Assembly: GCA_013178305.1 (NCBI GenBank)
Contig: JABLXB010000001.1
Location: forward strand, 998,253-1,062,252
Source: Bacillota bacterium
Lineage (GTDB): Bacteria; Bacillota; Sulfobacillia; JABLXB01
DNA: 64,000 bases
Direction of reading: 5' to 3'
Shown piece after piece: positions 27,099-35,945 of the stretch. Both the position numbers and the translations under genes were made by a program. A model generated the notes under the pieces. It was not told where the DNA came from, did not search any database, and saw nothing but the letters and a program-made list of their open reading frames with translations. Numbering within the stretch: position 1 is the first letter of the stretch; every line of letters starts with the position of its first letter.

Positions 27099-28304
27099 TC
27101 ACCCGAGCAGTAGCTCGTCGTACGGCGTCTTGGTCAGGATTTCGTTGCCTGTCTCGGTGACCAGGATGGTGTCCTCGAGCCTGACGCCGCCGCCCCCGGG
27201 AATGCCCGGGACCAGGATGGCGGGCTCGCACGAGAAGATCATCCCGGGCTGGAATTCGTACACCTTCTCGCCCGTGGCGGCGAGTTCGCCAATGAGAGGA
27301 GCCTCGAAACCGGAGACTCCTATCCCGTGGCCCAGGATTCCGTGGAATCCGTGTTCGCCAAACCCGTGCTTCTTTATCACGTTGCGGGCAGCACGGCTCA
27401 GCTCCTCATTGGTGTGACCGGGCTTGAGAAGTTCGTGCACCGTCATCATCTCTTCGTACACAGCCGCGTAGACCCGCTTTTGCTGGTCGTTCGGCTTCCC
27501 GAATATGACCGTACGGGTGAAGTCGGAGAAGTAACCGTTGAAGCACCCGCCGAGGTCCATGAACACGAGGTCGCCTCGCCTGATCATCTTGTCGGACGCG
27601 AACCTGTGGAGCGGCGCGGTATTCTCACCGGAGGTGACAATGAGGTTGCACTGGGGGACTTCCATTCCGAGTGAGTAGAAGACCCTCATGACCTCGCCGA
27701 GGACTTCGCATTCCCTGATGCCTGCACGGATGGACTTGATCGCGGTTTCCATTCCCACCTCGGCGCACCGCGAGGACGTCTTCATCAGCTTGATTTCCTC
27801 GGAGTTCTTGATGGTCTTCGCCTCTTTGACGCATTCATCCCCGTCGACCAGCGTCGCGTTGGGCAGGTGCCTCTTCATCGCGTTGAGCATGTCCACCGTA
27901 ACGGCGTCCACGCCGATTCGCCCCTTGTCGACGCCCATGTCCGCGAAAGTCTTCGCGAACTCCCTGACCATGTAGTCTGTGATGCCCGGGTCTTCCATCG
28001 AGCCGCAGGGGCGGATGTCCTCCGGCGGCATCCAGGTCATGGTGGCGCGGCACCTGTTGCAGTCGCCGCTCGTAACGTAGAGTGCCGGGCCGCTTTTCTG
28101 CGACATGATGGAGGCGTTTCGGGTGATGAACGTGATCGGCCACCAGAGGGGGCGCATTCCGGTCATGTACCGGATGTTCTCCGCCCTGAAGGTAATGAGT
28201 CCATCCAACTCGTGCTTCTTCATCATCGCCCTGAGCCGCTCAGTGCGACCCCGGCGCATTGAGGCAAAATCTACCCTGTCAACCCAGTCTACCGCGTAGT
28301 ACAA
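27099..28304 (-). CDS. M24-family peptidase (Xaa-Pro aminopeptidase/creatinase-like)
   Basis: The 401-residue protein has a creatinase N-terminal domain (LDGLITFRAENIRYMTGM) and a 'pita-bread' C-terminal domain. All five metal ligands of metallopeptidase members are visible: FMDLGG and FSDFTRTV aspartates, GHGIGV histidine, CEPAI glutamate and RLEDTI glutamate. It should cleave an X-Pro or related C-N bond; non-metal creatinases lack these ligands, so creatinase is unlikely. The start is a TTG behind GAGGAGG. It is the first structural gene after the GntR regulator. Confidence 0.9.
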   Translation of the reverse strand: MYYAVDWVDRVDFASMRRGRTERLRAMMKKHELDGLITFRAENIRYMTGMRPLWWPITFITRNASIMSQKSGPALYVTSGDCNRCRATMTWMPPEDIRPCGSMEDPGITDYMVREFAKTFADMGVDKGRIGVDAVTVDMLNAMKRHLPNATLVDGDECVKEAKTIKNSEEIKLMKTSSRCAEVGMETAIKSIRAGIRECEVLGEVMRVFYSLGMEVPQCNLIVTSGENTAPLHRFASDKMIRRGDLVFMDLGGCFNGYFSDFTRTVIFGKPNDQQKRVYAAVYEEMMTVHELLKPGHTNEELSRAARNVIKKHGFGEHGFHGILGHGIGVSGFEAPLIGELAATGEKVYEFQPGMIFSCEPAILVPGIPGGGGVRLEDTILVTETGNEILTKTPYDELLLG

Positions 28305-28361
28305 TCTGGAAACCTCCTCTAGCCCCGGCCTACGGGTGATAATCGAGATGCGACACGGACT

Positions 28362-29030
28362 CTAGACAACTGATCCGTTCCTGTCAGCGAAATTCTGGAG
28401 ACTGGCTCTGACCCTGACCCTTTGCTCCCTCACCACCCTTTCCAGGCGCTCGTAGTCCTTCGACCGCAGCGCCTCGAGCATTTCCTTGTGCTCTTCGAGA
28501 GATGCCTTCGTCGAAACCGTCATGACGTTGAAAATGGCGCGAGCCCGCTCGGACTGGCGCCACAGATCCTCCAGCATTTTCATGAGCTTCTCATTGTCAC
28601 AGCGACCGCACAGCACACGGTGGAATTCCCTGTCCACCTTCGAGTAATCCCAGAACCGCTGTTCAGCAGCGCATTTCTCCATCTCGCCAAGGAGCTGGAC
28701 AAGCTCTGCGATGTCGTCGTCGGCCATGTTTTTCGCGGACGACACAGCCGCGAGAGATTCCAGCGATCCCCTGATTTCCATGATTTCTTGGAGTTCCCGT
28801 AGGGAGGGTATACTGACAAGTGCCCCTATATAGGGCGTGGAGACGATCAGGCCTTCGGACTCGAGTCTTTTCAGAGCCTCCCTGACTGGTATTTCGCTGA
28901 CGCCGAGTTGCGCAGCAACGTCCCGGATGATCACCCGGTTCCCCGGAGCGAGTTCACCGCTGATGATGGCGTCCCTGAGACTCTCGTAGACTGTGTCGGC
29001 TTTGGTCTTGTGATCCGAAACCATCTTCAA
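28362..29030 (-). CDS. GntR-family transcriptional regulator (FCD domain, FadR subfamily)
   Basis: The 222-residue protein has an N-terminal winged helix (VYESLRDAIISGELAPGNRV, then LGVSEIPVREALKRLESEG) and an all-helical FCD ligand-binding domain with a DxxFH-type metal-binding motif (VDREFHRVL). FCD regulators sense carboxylates. It lies 57 bp upstream of the M24 peptidase gene, in the same direction, and is the likely repressor of the operon down to 17316. The start is a TTG at 29030, 11 nt after GAGGAG; an ATG at 29024 is equally in frame. The upstream region at 29073-29097 is AT-rich (TATATCATATAG) and probably contains the promoter. Confidence 0.92.
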   Translation of the reverse strand: MKMVSDHKTKADTVYESLRDAIISGELAPGNRVIIRDVAAQLGVSEIPVREALKRLESEGLIVSTPYIGALVSIPSLRELQEIMEIRGSLESLAAVSSAKNMADDDIAELVQLLGEMEKCAAEQRFWDYSKVDREFHRVLCGRCDNEKLMKMLEDLWRQSERARAIFNVMTVSTKASLEEHKEMLEALRSKDYERLERVVREQRVRVRASLQNFADRNGSVV

Positions 29031-29181
29031 GTAGGGTCACACTCCTCTGGCAGACCTCTGGCAGAAGGCAGAATATATCATATAGTATCACATGTATTCG
29101 GCGGCAGTTGGCGAACTCCTTCTTGGGCGCGTGTCAACTCTGGAGCCGGGTGAGGCAAATGGTAGAAGCCAATAATCGCGA

Positions 29182-29209
29182 ACGCGCCGCCCTTGAGAAG
29201 GCGGCGCGT
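29182..29209 (-). terminator. Terminator-like hairpin after the NhaC-type gene
   Basis: ACGCGCCGCC (29182-29191) pairs with GGCGGCGCGT (29200-29209). On the minus strand it is followed by TTCGCGATTATT, a weak U-rich tail, 62 bp past the nhaC-type stop codon. The rest of 29031-29270 holds the GntR promoter region and a CTCTGGCAGA direct repeat at about 29044-29064. Confidence 0.55.
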
Positions 29210-29270
29210 CAGCAGGGGTAATTCCTTAAACGATTCTCCATAGCCAGCGGGGGGGCTCACGCTAATATCG

Positions 29271-30782
29271 CTACCCAGCAACCTTCCCGAACGCCTTTTT
29301 GCTGCGGCTCGCGATGAACAGGAACCCGATATACACCACCAGCGCGACCGGTAGTGTGAGTATCCCCATCCCGTACCCGGCCAGGATGTACGCGACGAGC
29401 GACGCGGCTGCGGCGGTCAACGCGTACGGCAACTGGGTGACCGTGTGGTCTACCAGATCAACCCCGCCAGACATCGCCGACATGATTGTCGTATCGGATA
29501 TCGGCGAACAGTGGTCGCCGAGCAGACCGCCGCTGAGCACGGCTCCGATGGTGACTATCACGTTCCCACCCAGGCCGTGCGCGAGCGGGATAGCCAGAGG
29601 CATGAATATGGCGAACACGCCCCACGAGCTGCCCGTCGCAAACGACGCGATGCAGGCAAATATGAACACGATCGCGGGTATCAAGGCCGGTGAGAGAATC
29701 CCACGCGCGGCTTCCACTATCACGTTCGCTGCTCCGAGCTTCTGCGTCACACCGCCCAGCGACCACGCCAGGACGAGTATCGTGAGCACCTCGGCCATGT
29801 TCTTGATGCCACCAACGAACGTGCCGACGGCCTGGTGGAAGGTCATGACCTTCTCGCGGATGACGAGGATCATCGCCACCAGCGAACCGCAGAGGAATCC
29901 GGACGTGACGCCCACGCGGATCTTCATGCCGGGCATGATCTTGGTCGGGAAACCTAGACTTACGAATATGGCGAACATGACGACCATCATCGTGATGAGC
30001 GGCGCCGCCATCAGGATGAGTCTCGGCGGCTTCTCGCTCTGGACGGGCTTCTCGGAGTCGAGGTTGATCGCGGAACCCGGCCGCAGAATCTGCCCGCCCT
30101 GGACCCTCTTCTCAGCGCCCAGCATCGCCCCCATGTCGAGGCCGAAGATCGCCACCAGGGCCACTCCCACGACCGTGAGTAATGCGTAGAACTGGTACGG
30201 TATCGCGCTCACGAACGCATCCCACTCGCTCTGAGCGATCTGCAGCGCCTTGAACTGTTCCGCGATCAATCCCATGTTGTAGACGCCCCAGCCTATGAAC
30301 GGTATGAGGCAGCACACGGGCGAAGCCGTCGAGTCGATTATGTAGGCGAGCTTCTCCCTCGAACACTTGATACGGTCGAAGATTGGCCTGAATACGGGGC
30401 CGATCAGGAGGCAGTTGGCCGAGTCGGAGAAGAATATCACGAGACCCATCAGCCAGCCGGCGAGTTGCGCCTTCGCCTTCGAGTTGGCCCAGCGAGTAGC
30501 CCAGTTGCCGAACGCCATGGCGCCCCCGGACCTCTCCACGAGCGCCACGAACCCGCCGATGATGGACATCTGGATAATGAGCTGAGCGTTACCGGTGGAA
30601 GTGAGCTGCTTGAAGAAGTAATCCTCGATCATGCTGAGGAAACCGGCCACCGGGTTCAAATCTTTCAGCATTACGGACCCCAGCAGCACCGCGATGAAAA
30701 GCGATGATGTCACACTCCTCGTCACAACTGCCAGCACTATGGCCAGTACCGAGGGCAAGAGGGAGAGAATTCCCCAGTTCAT
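29271..30782 (-). CDS. NhaC-family Na+/H+ (or Na+/organic acid) antiporter
   Basis: The 503-residue polytopic membrane protein matches NhaC: SLFIAVLLGS, FFSDSANCLLIGPVFRPIFD, FATGSSWGVFAIFMPLAIPL and the ligand-site segment GGLLGDHCSPISDTTIMS. NhaC relatives exchange Na+ for protons, and MleN-type members also move malate and lactate. AAAGGAGGG precedes the ATG. It follows alanine dehydrogenase by 39 bp and is probably co-transcribed with it from the sigma-54 promoter at 31979. Ion balance or amino-acid exchange coupled to alanine use is the likely role. Confidence 0.92.
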   Translation of the reverse strand: MNWGILSLLPSVLAIVLAVVTRSVTSSLFIAVLLGSVMLKDLNPVAGFLSMIEDYFFKQLTSTGNAQLIIQMSIIGGFVALVERSGGAMAFGNWATRWANSKAKAQLAGWLMGLVIFFSDSANCLLIGPVFRPIFDRIKCSREKLAYIIDSTASPVCCLIPFIGWGVYNMGLIAEQFKALQIAQSEWDAFVSAIPYQFYALLTVVGVALVAIFGLDMGAMLGAEKRVQGGQILRPGSAINLDSEKPVQSEKPPRLILMAAPLITMMVVMFAIFVSLGFPTKIMPGMKIRVGVTSGFLCGSLVAMILVIREKVMTFHQAVGTFVGGIKNMAEVLTILVLAWSLGGVTQKLGAANVIVEAARGILSPALIPAIVFIFACIASFATGSSWGVFAIFMPLAIPLAHGLGGNVIVTIGAVLSGGLLGDHCSPISDTTIMSAMSGGVDLVDHTVTQLPYALTAAAASLVAYILAGYGMGILTLPVALVVYIGFLFIASRSKKAFGKVAG

Positions 30783-30821
30783 CGATTGTCACCCTCCTTT
30801 AAGTGAGGCGGAGTAACGCAG

Positions 30822-31928
30822 TCACCCGGCCAATCCGAGAGCTACCTCGGGCGGCGTGTAGGGCCTGGATTGAACGATTGACGTTTCCTTGTGCGTGAGG
30901 ACGCCGTTGTACGTAGTCAAAGCATTCAGTATGCACTGGTCGCCGCGACAGGCTTCGACGACCCCCTTGCTGGCGATGGCGAGTACCCTGGCGGAGATAG
31001 CGTAGGCGTACGCAATCGACGCCGTCCACGGCACCGCTCCGGGGATATTGTCGACGCAGTAGTGGGTCACCCCCTCGACCTCGAAGGTGGGATTGTCGTG
31101 TGTCGTCGGCTCGCAGGTCTCGATGGCCCCCGCGCGGTCACAGCTAATGTCGACGATGATCGACTTCGGCTTCATCAGCTTCAGCATTTCCCTGGTAATG
31201 AGGTGGTCCGTCCTCTCCTTGGGCCACTTCACCGCGTTCACCACGAGGTCCACGTGGGGGAGGCATCCCCTGATGTTGTACGGCGTGGAGAACATGGTGT
31301 TGAGCCCGTGGGGGAACACGTGCTTGATCGCCCTGAGCCTGGGCCTGTCCACATCGGCGACCGTGACGTTTGCGCCAAGGTTCACCAGTACCTCGAGAGC
31401 ACTGACCCCCACGATACCCGCCCCGAGCACGAGGACATTCGCCCCCGGTACCCCAGCGATGCCGCCGATCAGCTTGCCCGGCCCCCCGCTGGTGCTGAGA
31501 AGTTGTTGTACGCCCATCAGTGCGCCGAGTTTTCCCGCGACTTCCGAGTTGGGAGTCCCCTGCGGGTGCGTATCCTCGGCCGCGAACGAGATGCAACCTT
31601 TCTCCAGCAAGACGTCAGTTTCCTCGCAGTTGAGGGCCGTGTGAAGGTTCGTGAAGATGATGTGGTCTTTCCTCAACAGGCCGTATTCTGGGGGAAGAAT
31701 CTCCTTGACCTTAACAATGAGCTGAGCCTCCTTGTACACCTCCTTCATGTCATCACGGATGACCGCTCCCACCCTGCGGTATTCCTTATCGGGGAAGCCG
31801 GCGTTCGTCCCCGCGTCCTTTTCGATGATCACTTCGTGGCCTTCGCCTGCATACAGTTCCACCTGCTCAGGCGTGATTGCCACCCTCGACTCGTTGTTCT
31901 TGATTTCCTTCGTGCAGCCGATGATCAA
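30822..31928 (-). CDS. ald: Alanine dehydrogenase
   Basis: The 368-residue enzyme converts L-alanine to pyruvate and ammonium with NAD. The N-terminus MIIGCTKEIKNNESRVAITP is typical of the family; the catalytic lysine is in VKVKEI and the histidine in NLHTALN, and the NAD site is VLVLGAGIVGVSALEVLVNLGA. The start is a TTG behind GAGGAGG. A clear sigma-54 promoter lies 51 bp upstream, and an enhancer-binding regulator is encoded next to it, so expression probably responds to alanine or nitrogen and carbon supply. Confidence 0.95.
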   Translation of the reverse strand: MIIGCTKEIKNNESRVAITPEQVELYAGEGHEVIIEKDAGTNAGFPDKEYRRVGAVIRDDMKEVYKEAQLIVKVKEILPPEYGLLRKDHIIFTNLHTALNCEETDVLLEKGCISFAAEDTHPQGTPNSEVAGKLGALMGVQQLLSTSGGPGKLIGGIAGVPGANVLVLGAGIVGVSALEVLVNLGANVTVADVDRPRLRAIKHVFPHGLNTMFSTPYNIRGCLPHVDLVVNAVKWPKERTDHLITREMLKLMKPKSIIVDISCDRAGAIETCEPTTHDNPTFEVEGVTHYCVDNIPGAVPWTASIAYAYAISARVLAIASKGVVEACRGDQCILNALTTYNGVLTHKETSIVQSRPYTPPEVALGLAG

Positions 31929-31978
31929 TGTGGATCCTCCTCTCCCCGTCTACCCGTATCCGGCGCCGGAAAGACAAG

Positions 31979-31994
31979 AGCAAGGAGTGTGCCG
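31979..31994 (-). promoter_or_regulatory. Sigma-54 (-24/-12) promoter of the ald-nhaC operon
   Basis: On the minus strand the site reads CGGCACACTCCTTGCT, one mismatch from TGGCAC-N5-TTGCW, with GG and GC 10 bp apart. A 12-bp palindrome (TCCGGCGCCGGA, 31959-31970) lies just downstream and a GC-rich inverted repeat (32015-32029) upstream. The regulator encoded at 32060 is a sigma-54 activator. Confidence 0.85.
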
Positions 31995-32059
31995 GAAGCA
32001 TACTCCCTGCTCAGGCGGGGGGCCCCCGCGAGGATCCCGGTGATCGGTCGCTTGAAATG

Positions 32060-33481
32060 TCAGATTGTCGGCACCACCGGCCCAATGTTGTACCTGGCCA
32101 ACTTGGACTGCATAGTCTGCCTGGGGATCTTCAGTAGCCTGGCGGCCCTGGATACATTGCCGCCGGTCATGTTAATGGCCTTCCGGATTAGCTGGCGCTC
32201 TACAAGCTCCACGGTCTCCTTCAGGGGGTGTACGGTCGCCGTCTCAATGCCGTCTCTCTGCGGGAACTCCCTGAAGTATTCGGGGAGGTGTTCGACCTCC
32301 ATGACGTCTTGTATCTCGGGCATTATGTTGATGGCGTGCTCGATTACGTGCTCCAGCTCTCGCACGTTCCCCGGCCAGGCGTACAGCCTGAACAGGTCCA
32401 TGACCTCCCTCGACACCTTCGTCACCGGTCTGCGAGCGAGTTCGGCGTGTTTGCCGATGAACCAGCCGGTCAGCAGGTGGAGATCGTCGAGCCTCGCCCT
32501 CAGCGGCGGAATCGTCAGGTTTATGGCGTTAAGCCGGTAGAACAGGTCGGGACGCAGGCGCCCCTGCCTCAGCGACTCGCCGGGAGGCTGGCTCGACGAA
32601 GCGATTATCCTTACATCGAACTGGCGCATTCGCGAGTCCCCGAGCCGCCGTACGAAGCCGTCCTGCAGCACGCGCAGGAGCTTCGCCTGCAAGTGAAGCG
32701 GCATGGAGTCTATCTCATCGAGATACAGCGTGCCTCCGCTTGCCAGTTCGAACAGCCCGGGGAGGTCGGTCGCGCCGGTGAAGCTCCCCCTGACCGTCCC
32801 GAAAAGGATACTCTCCAGCAATGAATCCGGGATCGCGGCGACGTTCTGTGAGATGAACGGGTTCTCCCTGCTCGGACCCTCGTTGTGTATCGCGTGGGCC
32901 AGCAGCTCCTTCCCGGTGCCGGTCTCCCCGACGATGAAGACCGGGGACCTGCCGGCGGCCACCCGCCGCACCTTCTCCTTCAGGTCGACCATCTGTGGAT
33001 TCGACGTCAGGATATCGTCGAGCGAATACCTGGCGCGGTCCGGCTGCAGGTTCCTGTCCATCAACGCCCAGGCGCTGCGGCGGATCGCTTTACAGAGGAG
33101 GTCGGCGGGCGGGTTCTCGTCGTCCCCTTTTACCAGGCACTTCGAGATCTCGATCGCCCCGACTATCCGGTTGCCGCTCTTGATCGGGAACGTGCAGTTG
33201 GTCGTCGTTATCGTGTTCCCCCGCAGGTCCACGACTCTTTGCTGCGGCTTGTACACCGGCCTTCCCCGTTTGATGGCATTCAGCAGCGTGCTGTTCTCGG
33301 CCGTCACGCTGGGAAAAGCCTCGAACAGTCGCATCCCGACTATGTCGTCGAGCCTGCCCGTGTCCCCCGCCAGCCGCCGGTTGAACTTGACCGAGAAGAG
33401 TATCGTCCCCGAAAGGTCGATAACGGTGATACCGTCGATGTACTCGAACCTGTTGAGAACAGGGTCGTTCCGCCTGCGCAT
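32060..33481 (-). CDS. PAS-AAA+-HTH sigma-54-dependent transcriptional regulator (RocR-like)
   Basis: The protein has about 473 residues with no receiver domain. An N-terminal PAS sensor (ITVIDLSGTILFSV...) is followed by an AAA+ domain with Walker A GETGTGKE, the sigma-54 loop as GSFTGA (the second residue is Ser instead of Ala) and Walker B TLYLDEIDSM. The C-terminus is a Fis-like HTH (GGNVSRAARLLKIPRQTMQSKL). It directly precedes ald-nhaC on the same strand, and their sigma-54 promoter makes them its obvious target. The ATG at 33481 has AAGGTGG 8 nt upstream; a GTG at 33493 is also possible. Confidence 0.92.
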   Translation of the reverse strand: MRRRNDPVLNRFEYIDGITVIDLSGTILFSVKFNRRLAGDTGRLDDIVGMRLFEAFPSVTAENSTLLNAIKRGRPVYKPQQRVVDLRGNTITTTNCTFPIKSGNRIVGAIEISKCLVKGDDENPPADLLCKAIRRSAWALMDRNLQPDRARYSLDDILTSNPQMVDLKEKVRRVAAGRSPVFIVGETGTGKELLAHAIHNEGPSRENPFISQNVAAIPDSLLESILFGTVRGSFTGATDLPGLFELASGGTLYLDEIDSMPLHLQAKLLRVLQDGFVRRLGDSRMRQFDVRIIASSSQPPGESLRQGRLRPDLFYRLNAINLTIPPLRARLDDLHLLTGWFIGKHAELARRPVTKVSREVMDLFRLYAWPGNVRELEHVIEHAINIMPEIQDVMEVEHLPEYFREFPQRDGIETATVHPLKETVELVERQLIRKAINMTGGNVSRAARLLKIPRQTMQSKLARYNIGPVVPTI

Positions 33482-33497
33482 CGTTTCGTCCACCTTT

Positions 33498-33511
33498 CGG
33501 CACTAGTGCCG
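33498..33511. promoter_or_regulatory. Palindrome before the sigma-54 regulator gene
   Basis: CGGCACTAGTGCCG is a perfect 14-bp palindrome immediately upstream of the regulator start, followed by a second short inverted repeat (GCCGGTTCACCGGC). This could be the activator's own binding site. The rest of 33512-33749 shows no gene. Confidence 0.35.
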
Positions 33512-33749
33512 GTTCACCGGCACCACTTTCCCAACCACGTATGCTTCTCTCCCGCAAGGGTTCTTCCTTCTGCACGGCCACGGCGTGGCGCAACACGGCA
33601 GGGCATTACGCCTGTTCTTGGGTGTGCGCACGCGCAAGGTAGGCGAGTGGAACCGTGGGCCGTGACCCCGGGTAGTAAACAAGGCGGCCACTGCTGTCGA
33701 TGTATATGTTTTGAGCAGCCTTTTTTGGCTCCAGGAGGCGAAATAGGGA

Positions 33750-35945
33750 GTGGGTACGGAAGCAGCGGCGACCGCGGTCATAAAGAGCCTGCCGCTACCG
33801 AGCTTCATCCTTCAGGCGGGCTTCGTGAGGCTCGCCAACGCGAAGATGGTCGACCTCACCGAATACACAGCGGAGGAACTCTACAGGACTCCCTTTTTGA
33901 GCATGGTGCACCCGGAGGAGCGACTTGAACTGGAGGCTCTCTGCAACAGCAAGTCCGGGCAATGCCTGAACGAATTCAGCATCGTGACCCGCAGCGGGCG
34001 CCGCGTGTTCCTCGAAGGCGCCATGTGCCCGACGGTGTTCGACGGCTCCTGCGCGGTGTTGTTCCAGGTCGTCGACATAACCCAGCACAAACTCAAGTCC
34101 GAGGCGCTCGCCGTAAGCGAGGTAAGGTACCAGGAGACGGTCGATTCCCTGATGGAAGTGGTCTTCGAACTCGACCTGGAAGGGCGGGTGGTCTTCGGCA
34201 ACAGGCGGGCGTACGATCTCTTCGGGCTGACGCATGACGACTATGAATGCGGGCTCCGCGCGATAGACTTCATCTGCCCCGAGGACCGCGCAAGGTGCGA
34301 GGATAACATTCGCAGGATCATGCTGGGTGAGAGCATCGGGGTCAGCGAGTACTGGGCGCGGCGCTCCGACGGCGCGAGGTTCCCCGTGCTGGTCGCTTCA
34401 AGCCCAATCATTCGAAACGGTAAGCCCGTCGGGGTTCGCGGTGTCCTTCTCGACGACAGCGTAAGGAAGCAAGGGGACGACATCCTCAAGCGGTACGAGC
34501 TTCTCTCCCGGCACACTCACGACATAATCCTATTCATCGGTGATGACGGCCGGATACTTGAGGCTAATCAGACGGCAGTGGAGATTTACGGCTACTCGCG
34601 GGACGAGCTGCTCTCCATGAATGTCGACGAGATAATAGGCGAGCGCTCGAGTCCGCCGGGCCTCAGGCCGGCGCGGCCAGGCTCGAATCGCGGGGCGGAC
34701 CGAGCCGCCGGTCAGGCCTCAGGTTGCAGCGACGCTCAGAGCGTGCTGTTCGAGGCCGTATGCCGTCGCAAGGATGGCAGCGTATTCCCCGCCGAGATAA
34801 GCTCGCAAAGCGCGGTTCTCGCCAACGAGCATATGCGCATCGCGATCGTCCGCGACGTGTCGGAACGAAAGCGTACCGAGCAGGAGATGACGTATCTCAG
34901 CCTGCATGACCCGCTCACCAACCTGTTCAACCGGGCATATTTCGAACAGGTAACCAGGGGCGGGCGCGATACGCCCCTTCCCACGGGCATCATCGTCTGC
35001 GATGCGGACGGGTTGAAACTGGTTAACGACACACTCGGCCACAAGAACGGCGACGCTTTGCTCGTGGCCATCGCCGAGGTAATAAGGGAATCCGTCCGGA
35101 AGGACGACATCGTGGCGCGGATAGGCGGCGACGAGTTTGCCGTACTGCTGTCCGACTGCGACAGGGCAACCGTCGAGGAGATCTGCGGCCGGATACGAAG
35201 GGCATTTGAATTCCACAACGCGCTGGAGCCGGAGCTGGCCCTGAGTGTTTCCATAGGTTTCGCCTACGATGAGTCCTGCGAGGATATTGAAGCCCTGTTC
35301 AAGGACGCCGACAACAACATGTACAGGGAGAAACTCCAGCGCAGCCAGAGTACGCGAAGCATCCTGGTACAGACCCTTATGAAGACCCTGGAGACCAGGA
35401 ACGCGGGCTTGCTGACGCACGCCGAAAGGGTCCAGGAGCTGGCCGCCGGACTGGCCACGGTGATTGGCCTTCCGCAGTACAGGACCGGAGGCCTCGCGCT
35501 CCTGGCCAAGTTCCACGACATAGGCAAAGTTGGAGTGCCGGACCGGATCCTCTTCAAGCCTTTCCCTCTAACCCGGGAGGAATGGGAGGAGATGTGCAGG
35601 CATTGCGACATCGGTCACCGGATAGCACACTCGGTGCCGGATCTCGCCCCCATCGCCGACTGGATCCTCAAACACCACGAGTGGTGGAACGGCAGCGGTT
35701 ATCCGCTTGGGCTGAAAGGGGAAGAGATTCCGCTCGAATGCAGGATACTGGCCATCGTCGACGCTTACGATGCGATGACGAGCAACCGAGCGCACCGTCG
35801 CGCCATGTCTCACGTGGAAGCCGTGGAAGAGCTGAGGCGGTGTGCGGGGACCCAGTTCGACCCGGCGCTGGTCGGAGCGTTTATCCAGATGTTCGAGCCT
35901 GGGTCTTCCACCACGCTCGAGCCTTCGGTCCATCTTCCCTCGTGA
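33750..35945 (+). CDS. PAS-PAS-PAS-GGDEF-HD-GYP cyclic-di-GMP signalling protein
   Basis: The protein has 731 residues. Three PAS-like sensor segments cover about residues 15-115, 125-240 and 250-375. The GGDEF domain is intact at 459-463, with the inhibitory-site RxxD at 450-453. The C-terminal HD domain has FHDIGKVG, HHEWWNGSGYP and DAYDAMTSNR. Active HD-GYP phosphodiesterases usually read HHERxDGxGYP, so the altered HHEWWN may change activity. No transmembrane segment is seen; it is cytosolic. The start is a GTG with AGGAGG 11 nt upstream. Residues about 300-330 are a Pro/Arg/Gly/Ser-rich insertion inside the third PAS. Confidence 0.9.
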   Translation: MGTEAAATAVIKSLPLPSFILQAGFVRLANAKMVDLTEYTAEELYRTPFLSMVHPEERLELEALCNSKSGQCLNEFSIVTRSGRRVFLEGAMCPTVFDGSCAVLFQVVDITQHKLKSEALAVSEVRYQETVDSLMEVVFELDLEGRVVFGNRRAYDLFGLTHDDYECGLRAIDFICPEDRARCEDNIRRIMLGESIGVSEYWARRSDGARFPVLVASSPIIRNGKPVGVRGVLLDDSVRKQGDDILKRYELLSRHTHDIILFIGDDGRILEANQTAVEIYGYSRDELLSMNVDEIIGERSSPPGLRPARPGSNRGADRAAGQASGCSDAQSVLFEAVCRRKDGSVFPAEISSQSAVLANEHMRIAIVRDVSERKRTEQEMTYLSLHDPLTNLFNRAYFEQVTRGGRDTPLPTGIIVCDADGLKLVNDTLGHKNGDALLVAIAEVIRESVRKDDIVARIGGDEFAVLLSDCDRATVEEICGRIRRAFEFHNALEPELALSVSIGFAYDESCEDIEALFKDADNNMYREKLQRSQSTRSILVQTLMKTLETRNAGLLTHAERVQELAAGLATVIGLPQYRTGGLALLAKFHDIGKVGVPDRILFKPFPLTREEWEEMCRHCDIGHRIAHSVPDLAPIADWILKHHEWWNGSGYPLGLKGEEIPLECRILAIVDAYDAMTSNRAHRRAMSHVEAVEELRRCAGTQFDPALVGAFIQMFEPGSSTTLEPSVHLPS

